Positions 11,147 to 21,034 are shown, numbered from the stretch's first letter. The stretch: DNA of 64,000 nucleotides from Azospirillum brasilense (GCF_007827795.1 NZ_VITI01000007.1:62001-126000), one strand, 5' to 3'. The notes: generated by a model not told the origin, from the sequence alone. Numbers and translations: made by a program.

Positions 11147-11585
11147 CGCCGGCGCGGCACAGATCCGCGAGCGCCCGGAACCCCGCGGCGAAGGTGTTCC
11201 GGCCGACCTGCTCGCGCAGCGTGGGCAGGTCCTCGGGCCGGCAGTCGAAGTCGGCCCACCATTCGCCGAAGGTGCGGTTTCCCTCCGTCACCTCGGTCAG
11301 GCGGAAGGTCGCGACGTAGTCGGTGAGCGGCAGCGGGGATTCGAGGATCGTGTAGGTGTAGGAACGCTCCCGGTCGCTGAAGGACACCAGCTGTTCGCGC
11401 AGCCGGCCGCCGGGCGTGAGCCCGAAATTGCGGACGCAGCCGACCGTGTCGCTGCGCAGCCCATCCTCGATGTGGCTGTCCGCGATGATGGGATGCCAGG
11501 CGTGGTGGCCGTTGAAATCCCGCGCCTTGTCCCAGACCTGCCCGACGGGCGCGTCGATGACGGCGCTGACATAGACCCGTGCCAT
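11112..11585 (-). CDS. SRPBCC (START-like) family protein
   Basis: A 157 aa protein of the SRPBCC ligand-binding fold. The opening [21 protein letters not shown] and the later stretches [12 protein letters not shown] and [13 protein letters not shown] are typical of polyketide-cyclase/START-like proteins. A good ribosome binding site (GGGGAGGAA) precedes ATG 11585. It is the third gene of an operon after the Tm-1-like and PEP-hydrolase-like genes, 12 bp after the latter. The fold suggests binding of a small hydrophobic or aromatic ligand; no specific function can be assigned. The Ala/Pro-rich C-terminus overlaps the end of etfA on the opposite strand. Confidence 0.8.
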   Translation of the reverse strand: MARVYVSAVIDAPVGQVWDKARDFNGHHAWHPIIADSHIEDGLRSDTVGCVRNFGLTPGGRLREQLVSFSDRERSYTYTILESPLPLTDYVATFRLTEVTEGNRTFGEWWADFDCRPEDLPTLREQVGRNTFAAGFRALADLCRAGVTAPAAAPAPP

Positions 11586-11597
11586 GCGTTCCTCCCC

Positions 11598-12434
11598 TCA
11601 GCGTTGCTTGGTGATGGCCTTGAAACGGCGCGTCTGCTCGGTGAGCGCGGTTTCCGTGGGCAGGCGCTCCATGCTGGACGCCCCGTAGAAGCCGTGGCAG
11701 ACAGCGCATGCGCCGAGGACGAAGGAGGCGTCCTCCGGCGTGGCGATCGGGCCGCCGTGGCACAGCACGATCACGTCCTTGCGCACCCGCAAAGCCGCTT
11801 CCGCCCAGGCGTCGATCTTCGGCACGCAATCCTTCAGCGACAGCGCCGTCTCCGCCCCGATGCTGCCGCCGGTGGTCAGGCCGAGGTGGCAGACGATGAC
11901 GTCGGCCCCGGCTTCCGCCATCGCAACCGCCTCCCCTTCCGAGAAGACATAGGGCGTGGTCAGCAGATCCAGCTCATGGGCGGCGCGAATCATGTCCACC
12001 TCCAGACCGTAGCTCATGCCGGTCTCCTCCAGGTTGGCCCGGAAGACGCCGTCGATCAGCCCCACGGTCGGGAAGTTCTGCACGCCGGAGAAGCCCAGGT
12101 CGGCCAGCCGCCGCAGGAACTGGTCCTGGATCATGAAGGGATCGGTGCCGTTGACGCCGGCCAGCACCGGGGTGTGCCGGACCACCGGCAGCACCTCGCG
12201 CGCCATGTCGACGACGATCTCGTTGGCGTTGCCATAGGCGAGCAGCCCGGCCAGCGAGCCGCGCCCGGCCATCCGGTAGCGGCCGGAATTGTAGATGACG
12301 ATCAGGTCGATCCCGCCCGCCTCCTCGCATTTGGCGGACAGCCCGGTTCCGGCGCCGCCGCCGACGATGGGTTCGCCGCGGGCCATCATGCCGCGGAACC
12401 GGTCGAGGATTTGTTGACGGGGAATGCGGGGCAT
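11598..12434 (-). CDS. PEP-hydrolase-family TIM-barrel protein (Tm-1 C-terminal-half homologue)
   Basis: A 278 aa TIM-barrel protein of the family called phosphoenolpyruvate hydrolase (pfam09370). Landmarks are [54 protein letters not shown] and the C-terminal [15 protein letters not shown] and [20 protein letters not shown] lies before ATG 12434. In plant Tm-1, the tomato mosaic virus resistance protein, this barrel forms the C-terminal half. Here it is a separate gene 13 bp downstream of the gene for the N-terminal half, so the two products probably act together. The family name comes from early biochemical reports; the actual reaction is uncertain. Confidence 0.85.
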   Translation of the reverse strand: MPRIPRQQILDRFRGMMARGEPIVGGGAGTGLSAKCEEAGGIDLIVIYNSGRYRMAGRGSLAGLLAYGNANEIVVDMAREVLPVVRHTPVLAGVNGTDPFMIQDQFLRRLADLGFSGVQNFPTVGLIDGVFRANLEETGMSYGLEVDMIRAAHELDLLTTPYVFSEGEAVAMAEAGADVIVCHLGLTTGGSIGAETALSLKDCVPKIDAWAEAALRVRKDVIVLCHGGPIATPEDASFVLGACAVCHGFYGASSMERLPTETALTEQTRRFKAITKQR

Positions 12435-12447
12435 CGTCGAAGGCTCC

Positions 12448-13683
12448 TTATGGCGTCGTGCCGTGGCCGGCCGCGGCGATGTCCCGGAAGGCCTGGACGA
12501 GCGCGGCGGCGAAGGCGGGGTCGTTGATGTTGTGGGGAAGGCGGATCAGCCGGCGCGCGTCCGTCTGCTCGACGGTGCGCTCCAGCGCGTCGAACAGCGC
12601 GGCGTCCGCCTCGGGATCGTGGAAGGGCTGGCCCGGCGCGTCGAGCACCGACACGCCCCCTTCGGGGATGAGGAAGCGCACCGGCCCGGTGAAGGCGTTC
12701 AGCTTGCGGCCGATCCAGGCACCCATCGCCCGGTTCTCCTCCGCCGTGGTGCGCATCAGCGTGACCTGCGGGTTGTGCACGTAGAACAGCCGGTCGCGGT
12801 AGCGGTCGGGCACGGTCTCACGCGGGCCGAAATTCACCATGTCCAGCGCGCCGCAGGACCCGACATAGGGGATGCCGGCCCGCGCGATGGCGTCCAGCCG
12901 CTCCTCTCCGGCGCTGAAGACGCCGCCCATCAGCAGGTCGCAGACCTCGGTGGTCGTCACGTCCAGCACACCCGACAGCAGGCCCGAGGCGACGAGCTTC
13001 TCCATCGCCCGCCCGCCGGTGCCGGTGGCGTGGAAGACCAGGCAATCGTAGGCGGGGTCGAGCGCCTGGGACACCTGCGTGACGCAGGGCGTCGTCACGC
13101 CGAACATGGTGAGGCCCAGCGCCGGCTTGGCGTCCGTCTCGGGGATCGCGCGCGCCACCATGCCGGCCATCGCGTGGGCGGCGTTGCCCAACACGCGGCG
13201 CGAAATCCGATTCAGCCCGGCGACGTCGGTGACCGAGGCCATCATGCAGAGGTCCGTCTCGCCGACGTAGGACGCGACGTTGCCCGACGCGACCGTGGAC
13301 ACGATCAGCTTGGGCGTTCCCACGGGAAGCGTCCGCATGCCCGGCGCGATGATGGCCGTGCCGCCGGAGCCGCCCAGCCCGATCATGCCGGCGACGTCGG
13401 GGCGCTGCTCGACGAAGCGGCGGAACGCGTCGGCCATGCGCGACACGGCCAGTCCGCGATCATCGGTGCCCAGCACGGCCTCCGCCCCGTCGGGGTGGCA
13501 GGACGCGACATCCCGCGCCGGGACGTCGGCGGGGACGGCCGGCTGACGGGTGCCCACATCGACCGTCACCGTGCGCAGCCCCTCCGCCGCGATCAGCCCC
13601 CGCACATAGTCCAACTCGACTCCCTTGGTGTCGTAACAGCCGACGACATAGACCGCCGCCGCGCCTTGCTCCGCATCCGCCAT
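12448..13683 (-). CDS. Tm-1-like ATP-binding protein (UPF0261)
   Basis: A 411 aa protein homologous to the N-terminal, ATP-binding half of plant Tm-1. It opens with [20 protein letters not shown]. It then has the glycine-rich [18 protein letters not shown] and [18 protein letters not shown] segments, and [29 protein letters not shown] precedes ATG 13683. It is the first gene of an operon with the PEP-hydrolase-like and SRPBCC genes. About 100 bp separates it from the divergent regulator, so the shared intergenic region probably controls both. Bacterial functions of this family are not established. Confidence 0.87.
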   Translation of the reverse strand: MADAEQGAAAVYVVGCYDTKGVELDYVRGLIAAEGLRTVTVDVGTRQPAVPADVPARDVASCHPDGAEAVLGTDDRGLAVSRMADAFRRFVEQRPDVAGMIGLGGSGGTAIIAPGMRTLPVGTPKLIVSTVASGNVASYVGETDLCMMASVTDVAGLNRISRRVLGNAAHAMAGMVARAIPETDAKPALGLTMFGVTTPCVTQVSQALDPAYDCLVFHATGTGGRAMEKLVASGLLSGVLDVTTTEVCDLLMGGVFSAGEERLDAIARAGIPYVGSCGALDMVNFGPRETVPDRYRDRLFYVHNPQVTLMRTTAEENRAMGAWIGRKLNAFTGPVRFLIPEGGVSVLDAPGQPFHDPEADAALFDALERTVEQTDARRLIRLPHNINDPAFAAALVQAFRDIAAAGHGTTP

Positions 13684-13750
13684 GGCCGGGCCTCCTCCCT
13701 TCGTCTTTTCCGGAAGTGTAGGCCGCCCGCCGGGGGCGCCAACCGGAGCG

Positions 13751-13781
13751 TTGCGGCGGAGCGGGTAATCTTGGGTATAAT
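13751..13781 (+). promoter_or_regulatory. Candidate sigma-70-type promoter for the TIM-barrel regulator
   Basis: A perfect TATAAT lies at 13776-13781, with TTGCGG at 13751-13756 as a partial -35 match; the 19 bp spacer is longer than usual. Transcription would begin about 13788, almost on the ATG at 13789, and no ribosome binding site is visible upstream. The regulator mRNA may therefore be leaderless. Confidence 0.4.
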
Positions 13782-13788
13782 GGTTCGC

Positions 13789-15600
13789 ATGACCGATGAC
13801 CGCATGACCCAGGCTCTGATTGCCCATGACCGGACTCAGCTGCTGGACGATCTGCGACGGGCCTGCGCGGGCCGGCACACGCTGCTGGTCGGCGCCGCCA
13901 TCGGCACCGGCCTCGCCGCCCGCGCGGCGGCGCGCGGCGGCGCCGACTTCCTGTTGGCGCTGGCCGCGGGGCGCTTCCGCACCATGGGGGCGTCGTCCAT
14001 CGCCACCATGCTGGCGTTGCGGGACAGCAACGCCTTCGTCGCCGACTTCGCCTGCTCGGAGATCGTCCACGCCACGCCGATCCCGGTCTTCTTCGGGGCC
14101 AGCGCCTGGGGACTCGCGGAGGAGGAGTTTCCCGCCTTCATGGACCGGCTGCGCGCCTGGGGATTCGCCGGTGTGGTGAACTTCCCGACCGTGACGCATG
14201 TCGACGGACGCTTCCGCGAGGCGCTGGAGCGCACCGGCCTGGGCTTCGCGCGCGAGGTCCGCCTGCTGGAAGCGGCGCGGGCCGCCGGGCTGGCGACCAT
14301 CGGTTATTTCCGTCGCCGGGAGGAGGCGCTGGCGCTCGCCCGGACGGGGATTGACCTCTACTGCTTCAACATCGGCTGGAACGCCGGCGGCGCCGTTGGC
14401 GTGCCCAGCGGGGAGTCGGTGCTGCAGGTCGGCAACCGCGCCCGCGGCCACATCAAGGCGATCCGCACCGCCGACCCCGGCGCGCTGTGCGTGATCGAGG
14501 GTGGGCCGATCACCACCCCGCAGGAGATGCACGAGGCCTGCCGCGAGGCGCGGGCCGACGGCTACATCGGCGGTTCGACCATCGACCGCCTGCCCTCGGA
14601 AAGCTCGATGGAGGAGATGACCGCCGCCTTCAAGCTCGTTTCGACGCTGCAACGGCGCATCGACCGGCTGGAGCGCCGCCTCGACCAGACCGGCCAGGGG
14701 ATGGGGCTGGTCGGCCGCACCGACATGCTGGTGGAGGCGCGGGCGCGGCTGGAGCATCTCGGCGCAGACGGCGGGCCGGTGTGGGTCGCCGGGCCGGACG
14801 GCAGCGGGCGAACGCTGGTGGCGCGATTGCTGCACGGGCGCGGTCCCCAGCGCCAGCGTCCGCCGATGACCGTCGATGCCCGCCATCTGGACGGCGGGTG
14901 GCTGTTCGGGGCGGAACCGGCGGAGGGCGGACGGCGCCGCCTGGGCTGGGTCGAGGCCGCGAACGGAACGACGCTGGTGATCGAGAACGCGGAGATCCTG
15001 ACGCCCGGCACGCAGGCGGAACTTGCCGCCTTCCTGGAGCGCGGCAGCTTCCGCCGCCAAGGCGGCCAGGACAGCCTGCGCTCCAACGCGCGGATCATCC
15101 TGATCGGAACGGCGGGTCTGGAGGCCGCGGCCGGCGCCGGAGCGCTCGTGCCGGACTTGGCCCGCCGCCTCGCCCGACGCGACATCGACCTGCCGCCGCT
15201 GAGCGAGCGGCTGGACGACATTCCGCTGCTGGTCGAGCATTTCGCGGCGGCGCTGCGCCCATCGGCGGGTCCCGTGCGCCTCTCGCCACGGGCGTTCCGG
15301 CTGCTCATCGCCCATGACTGGCCGGGCAACCTCCGCGAACTGCGCGCGGTGGTGGAGCAGGCGCTGGACGGCAGCGGCGACGTCATCGAGGCGGAGGCCC
15401 TGCCCTCCCTGGACGGCAAGCGCGCGAGCCGCCCACGCCCCGACGCGCCCGGGGACCGGTCGCCCAAACAGTCGGAACGGGACTGGATTCTCGACGGCCT
15501 GCGGCGGCACCGCTTCCGCCGGGGGGAGACCGCCCGCTTCCTCGGCCTGTCGCGCAAGACGCTCTACAACAAGATGCGGCACTACGGCCTGTTGGAATGA
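13789..15600 (+). CDS. Transcriptional regulator: PEP-hydrolase-type TIM barrel + degenerate NtrC-type AAA+ + Fis-type HTH
   Basis: A 603 aa regulator. Residues 10-285 form a TIM-barrel domain homologous to the protein encoded at 11598 (shared pattern [44 protein letters not shown]). Residues about 305-520 resemble the AAA+ domain of sigma-54 activators: [12 protein letters not shown], a Walker-A-like GPDGSGRT at 335-342, [21 protein letters not shown] and [15 protein letters not shown]. The GAFTGA loop is missing and Walker B reads VIENAEI, so sigma-54 remodelling is unlikely; it may act like TyrR on sigma-70 promoters. Residues 565-603 are a Fis-type helix-turn-helix. It diverges from the Tm-1-like operon, its likely target. 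ATGs at 13780 and 13804 are alternative starts. Confidence 0.8.
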   Translation: MTDDRMTQALIAHDRTQLLDDLRRACAGRHTLLVGAAIGTGLAARAAARGGADFLLALAAGRFRTMGASSIATMLALRDSNAFVADFACSEIVHATPIPVFFGASAWGLAEEEFPAFMDRLRAWGFAGVVNFPTVTHVDGRFREALERTGLGFAREVRLLEAARAAGLATIGYFRRREEALALARTGIDLYCFNIGWNAGGAVGVPSGESVLQVGNRARGHIKAIRTADPGALCVIEGGPITTPQEMHEACREARADGYIGGSTIDRLPSESSMEEMTAAFKLVSTLQRRIDRLERRLDQTGQGMGLVGRTDMLVEARARLEHLGADGGPVWVAGPDGSGRTLVARLLHGRGPQRQRPPMTVDARHLDGGWLFGAEPAEGGRRRLGWVEAANGTTLVIENAEILTPGTQAELAAFLERGSFRRQGGQDSLRSNARIILIGTAGLEAAAGAGALVPDLARRLARRDIDLPPLSERLDDIPLLVEHFAAALRPSAGPVRLSPRAFRLLIAHDWPGNLRELRAVVEQALDGSGDVIEAEALPSLDGKRASRPRPDAPGDRSPKQSERDWILDGLRRHRFRRGETARFLGLSRKTLYNKMRHYGLLE

Positions 15601-16289
15601 CCGCCGCCGGGCGGGAGCACCAGCCCGTCGGCCGCCTGCCTCATAAGATCATGATGATTCTCGAAGCCGGTCGGCCGATAAAGGAGGACGGGGCCGCCGC
15701 CCTCTCCGCGCAGTTCGGCGACGACCGCGGCGGCGTTCGCGACCGCCTCGGCGTCGCGTGACGGATCGCCGGTCGCGGCGCCGGGATGCACGACGAGGCG
15801 CACGGCACCCGCCGCCCGCAGGCGCCGGCCGATCGCCGCGTCGGCGGCGAAGCCGGTGACGGCGAACCCGGCCTGGGCGGCCTGCTCCAGGAACGACACC
15901 TCCCGCTCCGCACCGAGCCCGACGCCGCGCAGCGTCTCGCCGGTTTCCCCGTCGAACAGCGCGGTGGTGGGGAAATTGGCGACCGCGCGCACCCCAAACT
16001 GGCGCAAAGTCTCCAGAAACGGCCCCACCGGCCGGAAGGGGTCCACGGCCAGCACGCCGACGCACACACCCTCCGGCACGCCATCCGGCAGGGCGGCCAA
16101 GGCGGCGAGCAGCCGCCCGTTGCTGTCCTGGACGGGAAGCAGGGCGAGATACTCGGCGCGGTCCGCCGGATGCCCGCCGAAGGCCGGACAGAACAACCGC
16201 TCCCCCGCCCCTTCCGCCCATCCGGCCGGGGGGTCGAGCGCCGAAACGATTTGTACGTCGAACCGACCGTTTTTCCCCATTTTACCCAT
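15582..16289 (-). CDS. Diverged PEP-hydrolase-like TIM-barrel protein
   Basis: A 235 aa protein. Its middle ([20 protein letters not shown], then [20 protein letters not shown]) aligns by eye with the barrel proteins encoded at 11598 and in the regulator at 13789, so it is a third paralogue. It lacks their clear N-terminal [14 protein letters not shown] loop and the GGPIATPE segment is replaced by VLLYRPTGF, so ligand or catalytic residues may be lost. The ATG at 16289 is my choice; 16280 and 16343 are in frame and none has a strong ribosome binding site. The 3' end overlaps the regulator's end by 19 bp. Function unknown. Confidence 0.65.
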   Translation of the reverse strand: MGKMGKNGRFDVQIVSALDPPAGWAEGAGERLFCPAFGGHPADRAEYLALLPVQDSNGRLLAALAALPDGVPEGVCVGVLAVDPFRPVGPFLETLRQFGVRAVANFPTTALFDGETGETLRGVGLGAEREVSFLEQAAQAGFAVTGFAADAAIGRRLRAAGAVRLVVHPGAATGDPSRDAEAVANAAAVVAELRGEGGGPVLLYRPTGFENHHDLMRQAADGLVLPPGGGHSNRP

Positions 16290-16392
16290 GCCCCGGATCG
16301 CGCGCCGTTGTGGAATCGACCACGGGGCGGGACGGTATGGCAACGGGTTTCGGTGAAGGCTCGCCGGGACGACGCAAAACAGGGAGGAAGCG

Positions 16393-17622
16393 ATGAAGCG
16401 TCAGTTGGGCACCGCGCTGCTGTCCGGGACCGCGCTGCTGCTCGCCGCCATGCTGCCGGCGGCGGCGCAGCAGGGTGCGAAGATCTCGAACGACGTCGTC
16501 CGGATCGGGGTCATCACCGACCTGTCCGGGGCCTTCTCCGACCAGAGCGGCCGCGGTTCCGTCGCCGCCGCCCAGATGGCGGTGGAGGATTTCGGTGGCA
16601 CGGTGCTGGGCAAGCCCATCGAGGTGCTGACGGCCGACCACCAGAACAAGGTGGACGTCGGCTCGGCCATCGTGCGCGAGTGGATCGACGCGCAGAACGT
16701 CGATCTCATCCAGGACGTGGCGAACTCCGGTCTGGCGCTGGCGGTGGCGGACATCGTCCGCGACAAGAACCGCGTCGCCATCTTCAACGGCCCGTCCGTC
16801 ACCCGGCTAACCGGCGACAAATGCACGCCCAACACCATCCACTACGCCTACGACGCCTACGCGCTGGCCAAGGGCACCGGGGCGCAGACGATCAAGCAGG
16901 GCGGCGACACCTGGTACTTCCTCACCGTCGATTTCGCCTTCGGCCACGGGCTGGAGGAGAACACGGCGAAGATCGTCCAGGAGAACGGCGGCAAGGTCCT
17001 GGGCGCGGTGCGCTTCCCGCTGAACAACCTGGATTTCGCGTCCTACGTGACGCAGGCGCAGGCGTCCGGGGCCAAGATCGTCGGCCTCGCCACCACCGGA
17101 ATGGACGCGCGCAACGCCATCAAGGCCGCCTCCGAATTCGGCCTGACCCAGAGCGGCCAGCAGCTCGCCGGCCTCCTGCTGTTCGACACCGACGTCCACG
17201 CCCTGGGGCTGGAGGCGACGCAGGGGATGTACCTGACCACCGCCTTCTACTGGGACCGCGACGACGAGACCCGCGCCTTCTCCCGGCGCTTCCACGAGCG
17301 GGTGAAGATCATGCCGAACATGGGGCAGGCCGGCGTCTATTCCTCGACGCTCGCCTACCTGAAGGCCATCGAGGCCGCCGGCACCGACGAGGCCGGCCCG
17401 GTCATGGAAAAGCTGAAGAGCACGCGGATCAACGACGTGTTCGTGAAGGACGGCTGGGTGCGCGAGGACGGCCGCTTCATGCGCGAGATGTACCTGATGC
17501 AGGTGAAGAAGCCCTCGGAGTCCAAATACCCCTGGGACTACTACAGCCTGCGCGCCACGATCCCCGCGGAGGAGGCCTTCCGGCCGCTGTCGCAGAGCGA
17601 TTGCCCCCTCGTGAAGAAGTGA
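16393..17622 (+). CDS. ABC transporter substrate-binding protein, branched-chain amino acid (LivK) type
   Basis: Periplasmic binding protein of 409 aa with a signal peptide (hydrophobic residues 7-22, cleavage near PAAA-Q). The receptor-type pattern IRIGVITDLSGAFSDQSG and FVKDGWVREDGRFMREMYL is typical of the larger Liv-type binding proteins linked to aromatic or urea-like substrates. GGGAGGAAG precedes ATG 16393. No permease or ATPase gene lies beside it, so it is an orphan receptor that may use another Liv permease. The gene next to it, encoding a diverged TIM barrel, is divergent; whether they are linked functionally is unknown. Confidence 0.85.
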   Translation: MKRQLGTALLSGTALLLAAMLPAAAQQGAKISNDVVRIGVITDLSGAFSDQSGRGSVAAAQMAVEDFGGTVLGKPIEVLTADHQNKVDVGSAIVREWIDAQNVDLIQDVANSGLALAVADIVRDKNRVAIFNGPSVTRLTGDKCTPNTIHYAYDAYALAKGTGAQTIKQGGDTWYFLTVDFAFGHGLEENTAKIVQENGGKVLGAVRFPLNNLDFASYVTQAQASGAKIVGLATTGMDARNAIKAASEFGLTQSGQQLAGLLLFDTDVHALGLEATQGMYLTTAFYWDRDDETRAFSRRFHERVKIMPNMGQAGVYSSTLAYLKAIEAAGTDEAGPVMEKLKSTRINDVFVKDGWVREDGRFMREMYLMQVKKPSESKYPWDYYSLRATIPAEEAFRPLSQSDCPLVKK

Positions 17623-17656
17623 TGGGGGATCGTGTCTGAACCGCTGCCCCCGGTCG

Positions 17657-18868
17657 TCAGGCGCGACGGTCGGGGGCGTCCGGGAAACCGGCACGGCTCA
17701 GCGCGTCCACCACGGCCACCGCCTCGGCGTGGCAGGAGGGCGGGTGCCAGGCGAGGCCGCGCCCGACGATCCCGTCCTCCCCCGCCGCGTGCAGGGCGGC
17801 CAGACAGACCGGGGGAACCGGGCCGCCCAGCAGCACGGCGCGGGCATCCAGCCCGACGCGCCGCCCGTGGACGGGATGTTCGGCGCAGAGCAGCCGGTCC
17901 GCCGCCGCGATGGCCGTCTCGGCCGCCGCCCCCAGTTCCGCCCGCAGCAGCGGGGCGGCGTCGAGCGCCAGCGCACCGAAGCCCAGCGCGTCGATGACGG
18001 CGCTGTCCCCGATCGCCGGCAGGCGCGGGCGGGAAGCACCGCCGGGAGAGCCGATGTCCGGCCCCTGCGGGGCGGCCACCGGCGCGCTCGCCCAACCCTC
18101 GCCCATCATGCCCGACAGGCGCAGCCCGAAGCGCACCCCGTTGCCGCCCGCCGCCGTCACCAGCGCCGCCCCCGGCACCCCATCCGCGGCCAGCATCACC
18201 GCCTTGCAGGCGGCCATCCAGGGGTTCAGGAAGAACTGCCCGGCCTCCTTCAGGAAGGCGCAGACCTCGCCGGTCCCACCCAGCCGCGCCACCAGCGTTT
18301 CGGTCAGCAGTGCCGAGGCCACCCCGACGCGCCCGTGCAGTTCGTCCCCCTGCTCCATCGCCTCGCGGGCGATGCCGGACAGTTCCACCGGCCCGATCCC
18401 GGCCAGCGCCGGGCCGACCGCGCCGTGCAGCAGGCGCAGACGCTCCACCACCGCGCCGCTGACGATGCCAAAGCGCAGGGCGGGGCCGCCGCCTTCATTG
18501 AGCGGGCTGTAGGCGCGGGCACCGGAACCGCCAGCATCCTCCACCACATGCAGCCACATCGACCGCGACACGACGGCGGCGAGCGGGGTGACCACGCCGA
18601 AGTCCTGGGCGGGGCGCAGGGTCACGGCGCCGCTGCGCACCAGGGCGCGGGCCTCCTCCACGCCGTCGGCCATGCCTTCGAACAGCAGCGCCGCGGTGGC
18701 GGCGTTGAGGATCGGCGCGCAGATCTCCGCCGGATCGGCGAAGGGCGGCCCGGCGTGCAGCAGCGTGTGGCGGTCGAGCCCGATCCGCTCCACGGCGGTT
18801 CCGGTCTCCGTCCACACCGGATCGGCGGCCAGCATCCGCTCCACGGCCCGCGCGGTGGCGTCGTTCAT
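17657..18868 (-). CDS. DUF1116 family protein (YlbE/YahG-like, AllG-like)
   Basis: A 403 aa soluble protein. It shows the DUF1116 pattern: TLLHAGPPFADPAEICAPI near residue 35, LFEGMADGVEEARAL, AYSPLNEGGGPALRFG, KEAGQFFLNPWMAACKAVML and VTAAGGNGVRFGLRLSGM. E. coli YlbE (AllG), a DUF1116 protein, has been reported as one component of oxamate carbamoyltransferase in anaerobic allantoin use; the partner FdrA/AllF and YlbF/AllH genes are not seen here. It lies 38 bp downstream of a MarR gene on the same strand. Nearby HpxZ-, amidase- and GGT-like genes also recall oxalurate/oxamate chemistry. A role on its own is unclear. Confidence 0.72.
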   Translation of the reverse strand: MNDATARAVERMLAADPVWTETGTAVERIGLDRHTLLHAGPPFADPAEICAPILNAATAALLFEGMADGVEEARALVRSGAVTLRPAQDFGVVTPLAAVVSRSMWLHVVEDAGGSGARAYSPLNEGGGPALRFGIVSGAVVERLRLLHGAVGPALAGIGPVELSGIAREAMEQGDELHGRVGVASALLTETLVARLGGTGEVCAFLKEAGQFFLNPWMAACKAVMLAADGVPGAALVTAAGGNGVRFGLRLSGMMGEGWASAPVAAPQGPDIGSPGGASRPRLPAIGDSAVIDALGFGALALDAAPLLRAELGAAAETAIAAADRLLCAEHPVHGRRVGLDARAVLLGGPVPPVCLAALHAAGEDGIVGRGLAWHPPSCHAEAVAVVDALSRAGFPDAPDRRA

Positions 18869-18906
18869 CGCGTGTGTCCCCAACTCTTCAGGTTTTTCCG
18901 ATGCCG

Positions 18907-19392
18907 TTACGGCAGATGCAGCGGGGCGCGGCCGTAGCCGTTGCTGGCGTCCACCAGATGCAGCAGGTAGCGCAGGAAAACCGCCCGGTCCTCCTTCGGC
19001 AGGGGCGCGATGGTGCGGTCGTGGGCGCGCTGGGCCTTCTTGTCCATGCGGCGCAGCAGCTTCCGGCCCTCTGCGGTGATGGCGGCCAGCTTCATGCGCT
19101 TGTCCACCGGGCTGGCCCGGCGCTGGATCAGCCCACGCTCGGCCAGCCGCGCCAGAACGCCGGCGGTGGTCGTGCGGTCGATGCCGATCTGGGCGCCCAG
19201 CGTCACCTGATCCAGGTCGGGACGGTCCACCAGGGCGGTCAGCACGCTGTACTGGACGGGGGTGATGTTGAACTCCGCGCACTCCTCCATGAACATGGCG
19301 ACGTGGATCTGGTGCAGGCGGCGGATCAGGAATCCGGGACGCTCCGCCAGGACGCGGTACGCCTCTTCGATCAGGGGGTCGTCTAAGGTCAT
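18907..19392 (-). CDS. MarR family transcriptional regulator
   Basis: A 161 aa dimeric winged-helix regulator. FNITPVQYSVLTALVDRPDLDQ and LGAQIGIDRTTTAGVLARLAERGLIQR form the wHTH, followed by the wing (DKRMKLAAITAEGRKLLRRM). It is co-directional with and 38 bp upstream of the DUF1116 gene. It lies downstream of the large minus-strand catabolic cluster, of which it may be the repressor. MarR proteins of this type often respond to aromatic acids; no operator was recognised. The start at 19392 lacks a strong ribosome binding site. Confidence 0.88.
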   Translation of the reverse strand: MTLDDPLIEEAYRVLAERPGFLIRRLHQIHVAMFMEECAEFNITPVQYSVLTALVDRPDLDQVTLGAQIGIDRTTTAGVLARLAERGLIQRRASPVDKRMKLAAITAEGRKLLRRMDKKAQRAHDRTIAPLPKEDRAVFLRYLLHLVDASNGYGRAPLHLP

Positions 19393-19487
19393 CGCGGGCG
19401 GTCCGTCGGAGCGGGTTCGGGAAAGCGGCTAACAAGAGAGGATGGCGGCAGGCCGGAAAATCGGCAACCGGCCGAAGGCTGTGACGT

Positions 19488-19868
19488 CTAGCCCATCAGC
19501 GACACATGCGCCGCGACGATCCGCCAGCCCTCGGGCATGCGGACCCATGTGTGGCTCTGCCGCCCGACGCGCTCGGTGGCGGGGCGCGTGAATTCGGTGT
19601 TGGCGGTCGCCATGTCGCGGCCATAGGTGGTGATGACGGTGTTGCGCAACACCCGGTCCAGCCCGGCCGCCGGGCGGCCCTGGCGGAAGGCGGCGATGGC
19701 CTTGTAGCCGTACAGGTTCTCGCCCACGCCGTAGCGCAGGGTTGCCGGGTGGTTCCAGAACAGCTCGTCCAGAACCGCCACGTCGTTGCCGGTCAGCGCG
19801 CGCTCATAGTGCTCGAAGGCGGCGGTGACCTCGGCCACCACTTCGGGGATGTTGATCTCAAGCGTCAT
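19488..19868 (-). CDS. HpxZ/AtzH-like protein (DUF3225, NTF2-like fold)
   Basis: A 126 aa protein of the family that includes HpxZ of oxalurate catabolism and AtzH of cyanuric acid degradation. The stretches [38 protein letters not shown] and [17 protein letters not shown] are characteristic. Its ATG overlaps the amidase stop by four bases, so they are translationally coupled. HpxZ/AtzH proteins accompany AtzE/HpxY-type amidases; AtzH acts on a biuret-derived intermediate. This pairing makes the annotation stronger than sequence alone. Confidence 0.82.
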   Translation of the reverse strand: MTLEINIPEVVAEVTAAFEHYERALTGNDVAVLDELFWNHPATLRYGVGENLYGYKAIAAFRQGRPAAGLDRVLRNTVITTYGRDMATANTEFTRPATERVGRQSHTWVRMPEGWRIVAAHVSLMG

Positions 19869-21034
19869 GCGAAGAGGTCCTCGGCAATGGCCAGAAGGGT
19901 CGAATCGCCGCCGCGCGGGCCGATCAGCGACAGGCCAAGCGGGCAGCCCTGGAGCCGCGCCACGGGAATGGAGAGTTGCGGCAGACCGGCCAGACCGGCA
20001 GGGCACAGGATCGCCAGCGCCCGCCCGCGCTCCGCGTCCACCGCCGCCCCCGAGGAGCCGCGCAGCGGCGCGATGCCCGGCGCGCTGGGCAGGACAATCA
20101 GCCCGTCCGCTTCCAACAGCTTGTCCATCCGCCGGCGGATGCCCTGCCGCGTCTCCTCCGCCGCGCAGGCCAGGGCGGGGTCGAGCGTGGCCGCCGCCGC
20201 GAAACGGTCGCGCACGCCCGGCCCGAAGGTCGGTTTCGTCGCCGTGATCCAGGCGCCATGCGCCGCCCAGGCTTCGGCGGCCTGGAGCGTCTGGAAGACC
20301 GGCCGCCATTGGTCCAGCCCCTCCGGGGCCAGCGTCACGGCCTCCGCACCCCCGAACCGCTCGCGCAGCCGGTCCAAGGCCGGGGCGAGGGCGGCGCGCA
20401 CCGCATCCCCCGCGATGGCGAAGGCGTCCTCGGCGACCAGCAGGCGGCGCAGGGCCAGATCGGGCGCCGGGGGCAGCAGCACCGCCCCGACGCGGCGGAG
20501 CAGCGCCGCCTCCCACGCGAACCAGCCCACCGTGTCGAAGCTCGGCGCCAGGGGTACGGAGCCGTCGAGCGGAACTGCCCCGTGGGTGGGCCGGATGCCG
20601 TAGAGGCCGCAATAGCTCGCCGGCAGGCGGACCGATCCGCCGGTGTCGGTCCCGATGGCGAAGTCCACCGCCCCGCCCGCCACCGCGGCGGCCGACCCGC
20701 TGGAGGAGCCGCCGGGGATGCGGCCCGGCGCCTTCGGGTTCTCCGGCGTGCCGTAATGGGCGTTCTCGCCGGCCAGGCTCCAGGCCAGCTCGTCGGTCAG
20801 TGTCTTTCCGGCGACGCGCGCCCCGGCGTCGAGCAATCGCTGCACGGCCGGCGCGGTGTCCCGCGGGACGTCATGGGTGCGCAGCCAGTCGGGGTTGCCG
20901 GCCCCGGTGGGCAGGCCAGCGATGTGGAACAGGTCCTTCACCGCGAAGCGCAGCCCGGCCAGCGGGCCACTTGCGGCTCCAGCGACCTCGGTCCGGCCGT
21001 AGGGGACGAAGGCGTTCAGAGGGTCGTTCGGCAT
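19865..21034 (-). CDS. Amidase (amidase-signature family, AtzE/HpxY-like)
   Basis: A 389 aa amide hydrolase. The catalytic lysine is at residue 33 (FAVKDLF), the signature [21 protein letters not shown] spans about 108-128, and the nucleophilic serine sits in [13 protein letters not shown] at 134. It is followed by and overlaps the HpxZ-like gene. In Klebsiella hpxXYZ and the atzEGH cluster such amidases act on small ureide or amide intermediates, with a small HpxX/AtzG partner. No such partner gene is visible here. The upstream gap of 117 bp is mostly a palindromic repeat, so this pair may have its own expression level. The exact amide substrate is unknown. Confidence 0.85.
   Translation of the reverse strand: MPNDPLNAFVPYGRTEVAGAASGPLAGLRFAVKDLFHIAGLPTGAGNPDWLRTHDVPRDTAPAVQRLLDAGARVAGKTLTDELAWSLAGENAHYGTPENPKAPGRIPGGSSSGSAAAVAGGAVDFAIGTDTGGSVRLPASYCGLYGIRPTHGAVPLDGSVPLAPSFDTVGWFAWEAALLRRVGAVLLPPAPDLALRRLLVAEDAFAIAGDAVRAALAPALDRLRERFGGAEAVTLAPEGLDQWRPVFQTLQAAEAWAAHGAWITATKPTFGPGVRDRFAAAATLDPALACAAEETRQGIRRRMDKLLEADGLIVLPSAPGIAPLRGSSGAAVDAERGRALAILCPAGLAGLPQLSIPVARLQGCPLGLSLIGPRGGDSTLLAIAEDLFA

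Noticed and set aside
13789..15600. The barrel regulator as the activator of the sigma-54 promoters at 32.0-32.6 kb
   Set aside because: It lacks GAFTGA and has a changed Walker B, so it should not activate sigma-54 polymerase.
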